From assembly GCF_041449215.1 (NCBI RefSeq), contig NZ_JBGNFV010000001.1, positions 4,915,001 through 4,979,000 on the forward strand: 64,000 nt of DNA, written 5' to 3'. Position numbers and translations under genes: made by a program. The notes under the pieces were generated by a model. It made no database searches, had not been told where the DNA came from, and worked only from the letters and a program-made list of their open reading frames with translations. This document shows, piece by piece, positions 44,997 through 54,329 of this stretch; the stretch's first letter is position 1, and each line of letters begins with the position of its first letter. The DNA is from Roseivirga sp. BDSF3-8. Lineage in GTDB: Bacteria > Bacteroidota > Bacteroidia > Cytophagales > Cyclobacteriaceae.

Positions 44997-45944
44997 TTAC
45001 TCGTTGAAAACGCCCATCGACGAGAACTTATCGATTCGATTGGCGATCATCTCCTCTACCGGCTGGGACTGTATATCCTTTAGTTCTTTCAGTATGCTAG
45101 CCTTAAGCGTAGCAGATACCTTTTTGAGGTCGGTATGTGCCCCGCCAAGAGGTTCGGGAACAATGCCATCAATAAGCTTGAAATGAAGCATGTCAGCAGC
45201 AGAAAGCTTCAGTGCTTCGGCTGCCTGTTCTTTATAATCCCAGCTTCTCCAGAGAATACTACTGCACGACTCTGGTGAAATTACTGAATACCAGGTATTT
45301 TCAAGCATAAGTACACGGTCACCTATAGCTATACCTAATGCTCCTCCTGAGGCCCCTTCACCAATAATAATGCATATCACCGGTACTTTCAGAGCAAACA
45401 TCTCTTTCAAATTGCGGGCAATTGCTTCTCCCTGGCCTCTTTCCTCTGCTTCTAATCCAGGAAAAGCGCCCGGAGTGTCGATAAGGGTAACAATGGGCTT
45501 ATTAAATTTTTCAGCGATTTTCATTAGTCGCAGAGCCTTGCGGTAGCCTTCAGGGTTAGCCATACCAAAGTTACGCATCTGGCGCTGCTTAGTATTACGA
45601 CCTTTTTGCTGACCAATAAACATAAAGGTCTGCTGATCTATGGTGCCAAATCCGCCTACCATGGCTTTATCATCTGCGACAGACCGGTCACCATGTAACT
45701 CTACAAAATCATCTGTGATCTCATAAATATAATCAAGGGTATAGGGTCTTTCTGAGTGCCGAGATAGCTGGACACGTTGCCATCGGGTCAGATTATTGAA
45801 GGTCTCTTCCTTCAGTTCTTTGATCCGCTTTTCAAGAGACTTCACCGCGTCAGAGACGTTAACATTATTTTGATCGGCGAGTTCTTTCATATCCTTTAGC
45901 TTGGCCTCAAGCTCCGCTATCGGTTTTTCAAATTCCAAGAGCAT
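44997..45944 (-). CDS. accA: Acetyl-CoA carboxylase carboxyltransferase subunit alpha
   Basis: 315 residues, the standard length. Contains the characteristic motifs of Acc[60 protein letters not shown] and [19 protein letters not shown]. It works with AccD to transfer CO2 from carboxybiotin to acetyl-CoA, giving malonyl-CoA. Single gene with its own terminator; accD is not nearby. The 262-base gap upstream holds the promoter for the tRNA-Asp genes. Confidence 0.97.
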   Translation of the reverse strand: MLLEFEKPIAELEAKLKDMKELADQNNVNVSDAVKSLEKRIKELKEETFNNLTRWQRVQLSRHSERPYTLDYIYEITDDFVELHGDRSVADDKAMVGGFGTIDQQTFMFIGQQKGRNTKQRQMRNFGMANPEGYRKALRLMKIAEKFNKPIVTLIDTPGAFPGLEAEERGQGEAIARNLKEMFALKVPVICIIIGEGASGGALGIAIGDRVLMLENTWYSVISPESCSSILWRSWDYKEQAAEALKLSAADMLHFKLIDGIVPEPLGGAHTDLKKVSATLKASILKELKDIQSQPVEEMIANRIDKFSSMGVFNE

Positions 45945-46113
45945 CTATATAAGGCGAGTTGGTTACAAATTAATAATAATTTCGTAGCAAAGGGATAAAA
46001 ATATCAATACTGCTATTAGCGATGCGAATATCACATTTGTCGGGCGATAATACCACCTCTGAGCAAGAAACCTGCCTTCCGAAATGTTTTTTTAATTTTT
46101 TTTCGGCGGGGGG

Positions 46114-46144
46114 TTGCAAATAAATAATCGTCCGCATACTTTTG
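46114..46144 (+). promoter_or_regulatory. Bacteroidota-type promoter of the tRNA-Asp genes
   Basis: TTG at 46114-46116 and TACTTTTG at 46137-46144 fit the TTG and TAnnTTTG elements exactly, 20 bases apart. It lies 62 bases before the first tRNA. The best promoter seen in the window. Confidence 0.8.
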
Positions 46145-46191
46145 CATCACTTTAACGGAAACACACAGCGGTTTCCATTGTTCTTAAAATA

Positions 46192-46306
46192 TTGGAAATA
46201 CATAACGGAGTGGTAGTTCAGTTGGTTAGAATGCCTGCCTGTCACGCAGGAGGTCGCGGGTTCGAGTCCCGTCCATTCCGCCAGACTTGTGTCAACGTAT
46301 TTCCAA
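46192..46306. repeat. Inverted repeat bracketing the first tRNA-Asp gene
   Basis: TTGGAAATAC at 46192-46201 and GTATTTCCAA at 46297-46306, perfect 10-base inverted repeats on either side of tRNA 46207-46280. In the precursor RNA they could pair and bring the tRNA ends together. Confidence 0.6.
46207..46283 (+). tRNA. tRNA-Asp(GTC), copy 1
   Basis: Acceptor stem GGAGTGG against CCATTCC, D arm with GTTCAGTTGGTTAGAAT, anticodon arm CCTGCCTGTCACGCAGG with GTC, T arm GCGGGTTCGAGTCCCGT. CCA follows the discriminator base (46281-46283), so CCA is encoded. Cytidine/guanosine structure is ordinary; a G-T pair in the acceptor stem. Confidence 0.97.
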
Positions 46307-46307
46307 C

Positions 46308-46381
46308 GGAGTGGTAGTTCAGTTGGTTAGAATGCCTGCCTGTCACGCAGGAGGTCGCGGGTTCGAGTCCCGTCCATTCCG
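46308..46381 (+). tRNA. tRNA-Asp(GTC), copy 2
   Basis: Identical in all 74 bases to the first copy, 101 bases downstream. The bases after the discriminator read CAA rather than CCA, so the CCA end must be added by the nucleotidyltransferase. Confidence 0.97.
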
Positions 46382-46382
46382 C

Positions 46383-46410
46383 AAGCCCGTCAATTTTGGC
46401 GGGCTTTTTT
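46383..46410 (+). terminator. Terminator of the tRNA-Asp operon
   Basis: AAGCCCG (46383-46389) with CGGGC TT (46400-46406), loop of 10, then TTTTTT. Directly after copy 2. Confidence 0.9.
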
Positions 46411-46490
46411 ATTTTCCTTTATTTGGTTTTTTAGCAGATCAGTGAACCCGTTTCCGTTTTACCGACGTTGTCAGACAAATTCAATTGTCT

Positions 46491-46685
46491 ATGTGGAAAA
46501 TACCGATGGGAAAGATTTCCCGCTTGATGATATTTATCTTTTTCGTTCTTTTTACCCTTCCCTCCTGCTCTTCCGGCTATAATAGCTACAATATTGAGCC
46601 AAAAAACAGGAACAGGTATTACAACCCCAAAAAAGATCGACACAAAAAGCGTACAAAAAAGGTTAAAGTGAAAAATTTGCCCTGA
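46491..46685 (+). CDS. Small lipoprotein
   Basis: 64 residues from ATG 46491 (a TTG at 46485 and an ATG at 46506 are alternatives). Signal sequence LMIFIFFVLFTLPSC with Cys as lipid site, followed by a strongly basic tail (KPKKDRHKKRTKKVKVKN type). No known family. Its stop (TGA 46683-46685) overlaps the ATG of the TPR gene by one base, so the two are co-translated; this argues that it is a real gene and not chance. Confidence 0.7.
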   Translation: MWKIPMGKISRLMIFIFFVLFTLPSCSSGYNSYNIEPKNRNRYYNPKKDRHKKRTKKVKVKNLP

Positions 46686-47422
46686 TGCCAGAAGCAGAAA
46701 ATTATATAGCCACGGGAGACCGTCAGGTACGCGAAGGTCTCCTGGAGGAAGCGCTTAATAGTTATTCTTCCGCACTAGCTCTAAGTCCGGATCATCCTAG
46801 AGCTTTGGTAGGACGGGCCAAGACATACTATCAGCAGAAAAGAACGCAGGAGGCCCTGAAAGACCTGAACCATCTCGTTAATAGCTATCCCGATAACGGG
46901 CGCTTTCATGTAGAGAGGGGCGTGCTATTACACCTTGCCGGACAAAATAAGGAAGCGATGAGAGATTTTGACGCCGCTGTGAAAACCGATCCTCAGGATC
47001 CGTATTTCTTCAGTAGCAGAGCATTTATCAAAGATCGGTTAGGCGATTACAGCGGGGCATTAGAGGATTATGAAAAGGCTGTTACACTCGACCCGGAGGA
47101 TGCTATAGCCTTTAATAATAAGGGGCTTGTCGAGGAAAAATTAGGGCGAATAGACGCCAGTAAAAGAAGTTTTAGCCGAGCAGACGAACTTGATCCGGCC
47201 AAAAATCCATCATCTGGCAGCATAACACCAGACTTCAGGAACACGCAGGCACCGGCTCCTTCCCCTACACCTGATGCAAAAGACAAGGTAATGGTGGAGC
47301 CTCGAAAAGAAAAGCTAAGCATATCGGATTACCTGCATACTCTTAAATCTGTGTTTTCAGACAAGGATGTTTTTGGTGAATTTATTAATTATTTAAGGGG
47401 AGGTGGTAATAAAAGAAGGTAA
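46685..47422 (+). CDS. TPR-repeat protein
   Basis: 245 residues with about four tetratricopeptide repeats (EGLLEEALNSYSSALALSPD, RTQEALKDLNHLVNSYPDN, NKEAMRDFDAAVKTDPQDP, YSGALEDYEKAVTLDPEDA, and a fifth). No signal peptide. The C-terminal tail is P/A/S-rich (about 180-205). TPRs bind partner proteins; here the neighbour is the small lipoprotein. Convergent with the multi-PAS kinase, with a 30-base overlap of the 3' ends. Confidence 0.9.
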   Translation: MPEAENYIATGDRQVREGLLEEALNSYSSALALSPDHPRALVGRAKTYYQQKRTQEALKDLNHLVNSYPDNGRFHVERGVLLHLAGQNKEAMRDFDAAVKTDPQDPYFFSSRAFIKDRLGDYSGALEDYEKAVTLDPEDAIAFNNKGLVEEKLGRIDASKRSFSRADELDPAKNPSSGSITPDFRNTQAPAPSPTPDAKDKVMVEPRKEKLSISDYLHTLKSVFSDKDVFGEFINYLRGGGNKRR

Positions 47423-50047
47423 ACCCATGGGGGCTTCAGGTTCCTGAACATTCACTACGATTTCTACTCTAAAAGTGGTCCCTATTCCGGCCTCACTGCT
47501 CAGAAAAACACTTCCTCCCAATCTTTCTACTGCATTACGAAGCAAGTATAGCCCGAGCCCGCTGCCCTTACTAATTTCATTGCCGCGGAAAAACATATTG
47601 AATACCTTATTCTGGATATTCTTTTCTATTCCCATACTATTGTCATCTACAAATAACACCACACGATGCGCGTCCTGAAGGATTGCTTGTACCCGCACCC
47701 TCGGCGTTACATCCGGCCTGGCGTATCGCAAACTGTTTTCCAGAAGGCTTTGGAGGATTAATACCAAGAGACTGCGATCCGTAAGAACTGTACGGTCTTT
47801 TTCGGCTTCCACACTCCACTCAGTGAGGTCATAGTTAGGCTCCTTGTAAAGAGAAGCAATGACTTCATACACTGTCTCCTCCAAGTTTACCTCTTCCAGT
47901 ACAAGATCTCTTTCCTTAATAATTGTGAGCTCTGCAAGGGTGGATATGATATGATTAAGGCGGCTTATCTGCTTATTAAACATACCAAAGAACCTTCCGG
48001 CTTTGGGGTCATCCACCTCCATTTCGGCAAGCTGATATAACCCTGCCATTGAGGCAACGGGACCTCTGAGGTCGTGTGAGGCACGATAAAGAAAGGTATC
48101 CAGCTCATTATTTTTGTAAACCAGTTTTTCCTGTACCTTTTTAACCTGACTTATATCTGTGAAAGTGACGCTGTAGTGATTGGGTTCGCCTGGTTCTGAG
48201 TGATGTACAATGATAACGGCGTTGACAGGTACTTCCAGCCCATGCTGATTATGCAGTGTATACTCGGTTTTAAAATACCCAAGTTCATCGAGCTTCTCAG
48301 AGTTGTCCCAAAAACTATCAACTTCATAAGAAGAGAACAGGTCTTTTACGAAATAGCTTCTTTCATCAAAGCTGTCCAGCCCCCAAAAATTCCTTCCGGC
48401 CTGATTCATATACTGAACCCGTCCTACATGATTAAATACAAATACGATGTCCGGGGTGGCCTCAATGATGCTCGAGAGCCGGTCCAGCTTTTTCTCGACA
48501 TTATATATTTCGGTAATATCCTGAACCGTACCGTAATGCATGGTATGCCATCCTTTATCATCAAGTAAAATCTTAATACTGATAAATAGCTTTCTTATCT
48601 CTCCGTCCGGGCGAATTATTCGGAAAAGCATTTTTTCAGAGTAGTCCTCGTTTTTATTCTTAAGGGTCAGACGGCCTATTTCCTGGTAGTGCTTCAGGTC
48701 ATCAGGATGAATAATGCTCATAAATCTTTCAAGGGGTAATTCCTTTGAACTGTTTTTACTGCCAACATATCCAAGGATTTCAAGTACCCTTTCGCCTACC
48801 TTGAATCGTCTGCTTCCGAAATCATATTCCCAGGTACCAAGATTGGCCAGGTTAAGTGCATCATTAAGCTTCGCTTCGCTTTGTCTAAGAGCTAATGTTT
48901 TTTGTAAAACAATCTTTTCAAGGTTCTTCCGGTAATTCTCGATTACCTTCCTTGCCTTCCAAATTTCGGTAATATCCTGAATGGTGCCGTATATGTGCTT
49001 AGGTTTCCCATCATTATCAGTCAGTAAGCGTGCAACAGTTCTCACTTTAATTTCAACGCCACTATGCCGCTTGAGGGTGTATTCGAATGTTTCCCTGTGC
49101 GATGGGTCTTTAGCATTCATTATTCTTCTGAATGCTGCATTTAGTGTCTCCTGATCTTCTTTTACGACGAACCGTCTAAGGTAATCCTCAGTTTTCATTC
49201 CTTCAAAAGGATAATCATCCTTGGAAAGTCCAATGATGGATCTGAATTGATTATTAAGAATTATCTTATGTTGTGAAGGATCAATTTTCCACCAGGCTAA
49301 CTTGGATATTTTGAGCGCCTCTTTGAGTTCCTTCTGGCTTTTCTCCAAAGCCTTTTTTACATTCTTTAATTCACTTACCTCCCTGGCAAAAGAGGCTAAT
49401 TCATATACCTCTCCCTGCTCATTTCTGAGAGGAATAAGGTACCAGTCAAATATTTTATCCTGTAATGAAAACTGAAACCGCTTTTCTTTTTCAGCTTTGA
49501 AGGTTGCCTCAATGCAATTCTCAAAATAAATACAGTAATCCTCCTCAAAGCCTAGTTCCCTGTGAGTCTTCCCGATCATGGATCCGGCGGGAATTGAAAG
49601 TAGCTCTTCTACCCTATTATTTGCATAAATGTGCCGGTGCTCTCGGTCGAAACCAAAAATAATATCGGGGCTACTATTAAATAATTCCCTATCCCGCAAC
49701 CCGGCTAATGCAACCTCAAGCTTTGCAGAAGGAGACTCACTTTTAACCATAAACGTGTAAAGGATGCCCCGAGAGCCTAGCATAGGATTAGAGCACCGTT
49801 CTCCTATAATTACTCTCCTGCGAACGTCATCTGATATGACCTGAAAGGTTCCGCTACCGGGACATTCATCAGTCTCCGGTGTCAGGCGGAACAAATAGCA
49901 CTCAATAGAAGTGTTTATTATCTGTTCCCGATCCGTGGCTCCTATTAGTTTGAGCCAGTTCCCGTCAAAATCAATTATATTTTTACCCGAAAGTAAAATA
50001 TTTGACTTACTTACGGAATCATCTTCCAATACTGCTTTAAAGCGCAT
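47393..50047 (-). CDS. Multi-PAS sensor histidine kinase
   Basis: 884 residues. Four or five PAS domains (about 120-225, 240-365, 380-510 and 520-635, with a weaker one at the start; typical IYGTVQDITEIWKARK and HYGTVQDITEIYNVEK PAC ends) precede HisKA with RASHDLRGPVASMAGLY (His658) and HATPase_c with ENSLRYARP and GSGLGLYLL. No membrane segment, no receiver domain. Sensing of a redox or small-molecule signal is likely; partner regulator unknown. The tail overlaps the convergent TPR gene by 30 bases. Confidence 0.92.
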   Translation of the reverse strand: MRFKAVLEDDSVSKSNILLSGKNIIDFDGNWLKLIGATDREQIINTSIECYLFRLTPETDECPGSGTFQVISDDVRRRVIIGERCSNPMLGSRGILYTFMVKSESPSAKLEVALAGLRDRELFNSSPDIIFGFDREHRHIYANNRVEELLSIPAGSMIGKTHRELGFEEDYCIYFENCIEATFKAEKEKRFQFSLQDKIFDWYLIPLRNEQGEVYELASFAREVSELKNVKKALEKSQKELKEALKISKLAWWKIDPSQHKIILNNQFRSIIGLSKDDYPFEGMKTEDYLRRFVVKEDQETLNAAFRRIMNAKDPSHRETFEYTLKRHSGVEIKVRTVARLLTDNDGKPKHIYGTIQDITEIWKARKVIENYRKNLEKIVLQKTLALRQSEAKLNDALNLANLGTWEYDFGSRRFKVGERVLEILGYVGSKNSSKELPLERFMSIIHPDDLKHYQEIGRLTLKNKNEDYSEKMLFRIIRPDGEIRKLFISIKILLDDKGWHTMHYGTVQDITEIYNVEKKLDRLSSIIEATPDIVFVFNHVGRVQYMNQAGRNFWGLDSFDERSYFVKDLFSSYEVDSFWDNSEKLDELGYFKTEYTLHNQHGLEVPVNAVIIVHHSEPGEPNHYSVTFTDISQVKKVQEKLVYKNNELDTFLYRASHDLRGPVASMAGLYQLAEMEVDDPKAGRFFGMFNKQISRLNHIISTLAELTIIKERDLVLEEVNLEETVYEVIASLYKEPNYDLTEWSVEAEKDRTVLTDRSLLVLILQSLLENSLRYARPDVTPRVRVQAILQDAHRVVLFVDDNSMGIEKNIQNKVFNMFFRGNEISKGSGLGLYLLRNAVERLGGSVFLSSEAGIGTTFRVEIVVNVQEPEAPMGLPSFITTSP

Positions 50048-50179
50048 TCTAAAAAGTCTCTCGTTAAAAAGAGTCGATAATCATATTCGACTCGTATATT
50101 CTCTGGTCCGGAAAAGAGAAATCATAGTATATTAAAAATCTCTGTGCTTATCCGGCTCGGTTAACAATTATTTTTTTAT

Positions 50180-51180
50180 CTAGTCATTGATCCGCAAATA
50201 ACCATACTACTTCCTGTGTATAATGCAGAAACTACTATTCTCAGGGCAGTAGATAGCATACTACGCCAGGAATTTAAAGATTTTGAATTACTTATTATCG
50301 ACGACGGTAGCCAGGACTGTTCCTCACACCTGGTAAGGGGCATAAGGACAGTAGAGTCAGAGTCGAAAAAAAAATACCACGGTGGAATTAATAGCACTCA
50401 ACGCAGGACTTAAACTGGCTCGCTCTCCGCTAATAGCGCGAATGGATGCAGATGATGTATCATATGCTGGTCGATTACCTAAACAATACAGTTTTCTAAA
50501 AAGCAACCGGATACCGGAATGGTAGCCAACTGCGTACGGTATTGTGGTAGTGTTAAAGATAACTACGGATATTTTTTTTATGTTCAATCTCAGAATAAAA
50601 TTATATCCAATAGGTAAATAGTGTTAAAGCGGTTTACGGAATCTTCGTTCGCTCACCCTTCGGTTTTGTACAGAAAATCACTAATTGAAGAGTTTGGGTC
50701 AGATCTGGAAGGGGGCTTTACGGAAGATTATGAATTATGGTTTAGGTGGCTTGCCAAAGGTGTCAAAATGTTAAAGCTACCCGAGGTACTGGTAGAGTGC
50801 TAAGATAATGTCAAGAGGCTAAGCATCTTAGGACGAATGTACCGGTCGGATTCCATTTTTAGGATTAAGGTCTATTATTTTCGATTGTGGTACCGTCGAT
50901 TCAGTAGTCACAAGCCTGTTTGGGTGTGGTGAGCTGGTAAATCAGTGAATAATCCGAGAATAAAATGGCTGATACACTATGGTCTACCAGCTGAGGGATA
51001 TATTGATGTGAGGCACCGGAAGAGAAGGAATAACTCAGGTATTTTTTGAAGAGTTTGATTATGAATAGAATGTAATCCTACTCATTTATGTCGGTGACCG
51101 AACCGGAAAGATAGAAATAATTAAATATTTAGAAGATAAGGTTAAAAGAGGGTAGCAATTTTTGGTTATATGCTTAGACT
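50180..51180 (+). pseudogene. Decayed family 2 glycosyltransferase
   Basis: Pieces of one GT2 enzyme lie in order but in different frames: ITILLPVYNAETTILRAVDS and ELLIIDDGSQD (50198-50330), shift in the A run near 50370, ALNAGLKLARSPLIARMDAD (50394-50455), stop at 50524, GMVANCVRY (from about 50518), stop near 50618, then FTESSFAHPSVLYRKSLIEE and GGFTEDYELWFRW (50636-50755), stop near 50803, and C-terminal pieces (WLIHYGLPAEGYIDV; VGDRTGKIEIIKYLEDKV) to about 51180. No good start codon is seen. It contains the GT2 DxD-type site (DADD). At least three frameshifts and several stops, so not functional. Confidence 0.9.
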
Positions 51181-51381
51181 GAATGTTGGGGGATAAAAGT
51201 TAAATCTATTAATACATACTTACCTTCAATTTCATAAGAAATTTCAAATTATTATTAAGATATTTATTACCTGGGCAGGGATATGATTAAGAAGATGCAT
51301 ATTATTCAATTATACTATATCTTTGTCTAATAGAGATCGATACAACAAATCACTTTTTGAAAAGTGGGAGAGAAAACAAAA

Positions 51382-52647
51382 ATGCTGGAAGAGGTACTGC
51401 TGGGTTCAGAGAAATTTTCGCTAAAAGAAATCTCTGAGCTTGACGGTGATTTCTTTCGCCTCATTACAAAGTTAGTTGAGCTAAAACGGAATGAAGAGGA
51501 GCTATCGCGCCGCCTGGAAGAGTTTCAGGAGGTAATAGCTAATATGGCTAATCTTGACTTTGAGCAAAAACTTCCAGTCAACCAAGAGGATAAAGTATTT
51601 AACTACATTGCTATCAGCATTAATATGCTGAACGAAGAGCTATCTGCCAAAACTGTCCCCGATACCTACTTCAAAGGCCTTCTTGAAACCTGCCGTGAGC
51701 CTATTATTATCACTAATAATAAGGGGATGATTCTGTACGTCAACGATCAGTTGTGCAGGTTACTGCAGATAAGCGCTAAAGAGATTACGGGCCAGCCGAT
51801 AGAAAAAATTATGGCAGAGCAAGGGGATGGTTCACAACTGGACCTTATATCTCTGCCTAAGGATACACCTGTAGATTTAATCGGTGCAGATAATCGCATA
51901 ATCCGGGTACCTGCAGATGTTTCATTCCTGGAAGACAGGAGTATGAAAAACGCAGGTTTTATCATCCGGTTTCATCATGATGCTATGCCCGAAGAAGAAG
52001 AAAAGGTAATGTCATCCAAAAGTAAGCTTACAAAAAAGCAGGCAATGATCCTTATGGAGGCTGTAGAGATGATGGACTTTTATAGTTACTGGAAGTATTT
52101 TGTAAAAGAGCCAGAAAATGTTCGTCTTACGCCTAAGTTTGAATTGGTAGACCAGTTTGTACACGTGAGGGATATCAAAATCATGGCCGATAGGAACAGC
52201 GTAAAGGATGCTACACTTTCCAGTAACCTGAAGTTGGCAATGAAGTTTCTGCGTAATGATAGTGTACGGGATCGCTACCTGGCCTGGGTAGATGAAAATA
52301 CGCCTCTTACTACTTTCACCAAAAAGGACCTTAAAGAATTACAGGAAGAAACAGAGTATATGATAACGGCGAGGCTGATCGAACGGTTGAACAAACGAAA
52401 AAACCAGCTTAAGTACTCACGTAAAGCCGAACTGATGGAAAAAAGCCTTAAGGAGATATCGCTCGACAAAGGCACTTTAACTGCTTTAAATCAGTTAGGA
52501 GTTTATAAGATCGGTGATCTGAGAGCCTGGAATATTAAGTCTCTTGCTGAGCAGAACCACATCACCCGTAACCATCTGGAAAGCATTAAAGAAAGCCTCA
52601 GGCAGCTGGGCTGCCTCTACATTCTGAAAGAAAGCCTGGAGGAATAA
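51382..52647 (+). CDS. PAS protein with a C-terminal RNA-polymerase alpha-CTD-like domain
   Basis: 421 residues from ATG 51382 (GTG at 51364 adds six). An N-terminal coiled region (about 1-90), a PAS domain (about 95-200: LLETCREPIIITNNKGMILY, QLCRLLQISAKEITGQPI), a helical middle and a C-terminal domain (about 355-418) LDKGTLTALNQLGVYKIGDL then RAWNIKSLAEQNHITRNHLE, ESLRQLGC. This last part closely follows the pattern of the RNA polymerase alpha C-terminal domain, including the 'xIGDL' turn. It is cytoplasmic, with no kinase or HTH. Role: possibly a PAS-controlled factor acting on DNA or the polymerase; inference. Confidence 0.8.
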   Translation: MLEEVLLGSEKFSLKEISELDGDFFRLITKLVELKRNEEELSRRLEEFQEVIANMANLDFEQKLPVNQEDKVFNYIAISINMLNEELSAKTVPDTYFKGLLETCREPIIITNNKGMILYVNDQLCRLLQISAKEITGQPIEKIMAEQGDGSQLDLISLPKDTPVDLIGADNRIIRVPADVSFLEDRSMKNAGFIIRFHHDAMPEEEEKVMSSKSKLTKKQAMILMEAVEMMDFYSYWKYFVKEPENVRLTPKFELVDQFVHVRDIKIMADRNSVKDATLSSNLKLAMKFLRNDSVRDRYLAWVDENTPLTTFTKKDLKELQEETEYMITARLIERLNKRKNQLKYSRKAELMEKSLKEISLDKGTLTALNQLGVYKIGDLRAWNIKSLAEQNHITRNHLESIKESLRQLGCLYILKESLEE

Positions 52648-52803
52648 GAATGCTAGTGACTTACTTAAGGGTAACATGTTATTTCTGAGAGAGAAAAAGC
52701 GGCAGGATTAATTTGAGAATCATTGTTCGGATAATGAAAAAAAGCTATTTTATGTCACCGGATTTCCGGTAGCTTGATATTTCGTTAAAATTGACTGCCT
52801 GGT

Positions 52804-53202
52804 ATGAAAAAAAATTCGAATACGTGCCTCTTTGAAAATGACCACATAAAAATGTGGAATATAGATGGGATCGCTATTATCGAATACCTGGACAGCAATT
52901 ATCTGTCACTGGATGAAGCTGATGAGATCATGAGGCAGTTGAGTACCCTCTCACATCATCCTACGCCTCTTCTTATCGATGCCCGTGGCACCAATTATCT
53001 CAACCGCAACGCTAGGAACCTTTTCAGTGACCGGGTGGGTAAACATGGGATTACGGCGGCGGCGATCGTTGTAAACTCAGAAATACAGCGTAAAATGGTG
53101 AACCTGTGGTTACGCATCGACCAACCGGATCTCCCCTTTCGGCTATTCACGAGTAAGGAAGATGCGATCTACTATCTGCAGTTCTTCAAGAACCCTAATT
53201 AG
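52804..53202 (+). CDS. STAS-like protein (DUF7793-type)
   Basis: 132 residues, an alpha/beta fold with alternating strands and helices: IKMWNIDGIAIIEYL, LLIDARGTNYLNRNARNLFS, AAAIVVNSEIQRKMVNLWLR, FRLFTSKEDAIYYLQFF. This matches the SpoIIAA/STAS-like domain widespread as single proteins in Bacteroidota. No phosphoserine site identified. Its neighbour is the PAS/alpha-CTD-like protein 156 bases upstream, on the same strand. It overlaps the MpaB-type gene by 8 bases at the 3' end (convergent). Confidence 0.7.
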   Translation: MKKNSNTCLFENDHIKMWNIDGIAIIEYLDSNYLSLDEADEIMRQLSTLSHHPTPLLIDARGTNYLNRNARNLFSDRVGKHGITAAAIVVNSEIQRKMVNLWLRIDQPDLPFRLFTSKEDAIYYLQFFKNPN

Positions 53203-54298
53203 GTTTTTGTCCTAAGCCCTGCGGCATGGCATACTGATGGTGCTGTATGCCAATCTTCTTGCGGATTTGGCTACCTAGCAAATTACGCATACGGTAGAAC
53301 TTATTACCACTACCCATGAGATTTTGAACTCCCCTTAATCCGGCTAATGGTTTGAGAAAAACTTTGGTAAATTTTTCTTTTTTAAGTCCGATGGCATCGG
53401 CCACCTCATCCCCTAACAGATACCTCATGTAGGGCTCAGTAATTTTTTCAAATGGCCCCTTCACAGGTGTGTCTTTAAAGTGGTCAATTAGTGACCTGGT
53501 CAGGGCTTTCCCGTGGTCAGATGCCTTTATGGTTCTGCGGGAAATTATGGTCAAAAGCTGATAACTCTCTTTGGCGGAATCAGGAAGTAGGCGTTCTTCT
53601 ACTCCTAGCATCCTTCCCACCACACTCCAAAGGTGCCTGAAGTCATCTGTTTCCTCTCTGCTGAGGGATATGCCTATTTTTCTGAAGCTTCGTATCGGAA
53701 TATACCAGAATGCGAGCTGCGTACCCGCCATATCCTCTTGGTTTACAGGAACCCCCCATTTATCCGCTTGCCAATGGCCGCTATTCAGAATGTAATATCG
53801 AACGGCTGCGTGCATTAGCCGGACTTTTTGAATACTTTTTATACCTCTGCCTTGAGGGGTAAATGCTAAAGGATCCATTACATCCATAACAAAACGGGCT
53901 GTTTCCAGCAGTCGTTTAGAGGGTTCATTTATAAGGCGTGGAGAAGCGTCAAGTACACGGGCACCATCTGAAGCTGCATAACAGTATGGCAAGCTGGCGA
54001 AACCCAGCATACTTAGTATGTCATCCGCATGCTTAACGAAAACAGCGGCGCCTTTCTTCATTTTGGACAGATTTGCAAACTCCGGGATACGAGCTGATTG
54101 CTTAAAGTATTGAATAGCCTCGGGAGGAAGATCCTCAGGCCATTTCTCGTGATTATAATGAACTGAGGCGATTATCGTACGGAGGTATGAAGCGTTAGCA
54201 GCTTCTTTAATGACGCTGAATGCATGATCTGCCAAAGGATCCATTTGCATCCGCATGTCATCCAGGAATGAATCTGTAAAATACTGTGCTTTACCCAT
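53195..54298 (-). CDS. MpaB-type oxygenase (DUF2236)
   Basis: 367 residues, all helical. Conserved features of the MpaB/rubber-oxygenase catalytic domain: KHADDILSMLGFASLPYCYA, IKSIQKVRLMHAAVRYYIL (the R-x2-H-x3-R haem-edge region) and MAGTQLAFWYIPIRSFRKIG. Such enzymes are haem-dependent, acting on isoprenoid or lipid chains. No signal peptide is obvious. Followed by the FAD oxidoreductase gene upstream on the same strand with 31 bases between; they probably share a transcript. Confidence 0.85.
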   Translation of the reverse strand: MGKAQYFTDSFLDDMRMQMDPLADHAFSVIKEAANASYLRTIIASVHYNHEKWPEDLPPEAIQYFKQSARIPEFANLSKMKKGAAVFVKHADDILSMLGFASLPYCYAASDGARVLDASPRLINEPSKRLLETARFVMDVMDPLAFTPQGRGIKSIQKVRLMHAAVRYYILNSGHWQADKWGVPVNQEDMAGTQLAFWYIPIRSFRKIGISLSREETDDFRHLWSVVGRMLGVEERLLPDSAKESYQLLTIISRRTIKASDHGKALTRSLIDHFKDTPVKGPFEKITEPYMRYLLGDEVADAIGLKKEKFTKVFLKPLAGLRGVQNLMGSGNKFYRMRNLLGSQIRKKIGIQHHQYAMPQGLGQKPN

Positions 54299-54329
54299 GA
54301 TGGCAAAAGCTTCTATCTATAAAGAATGT

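Noticed and set aside
44716-45186. 156-residue + strand ORF across the accA terminator
   Set aside because: It runs through a strong terminator and into accA antisense; no domain pattern.
50176-50397. 73-residue minus-strand ORF over the decayed glycosyltransferase
   Set aside because: Shadow of the GT2 sequence; the + strand fragments explain the region.
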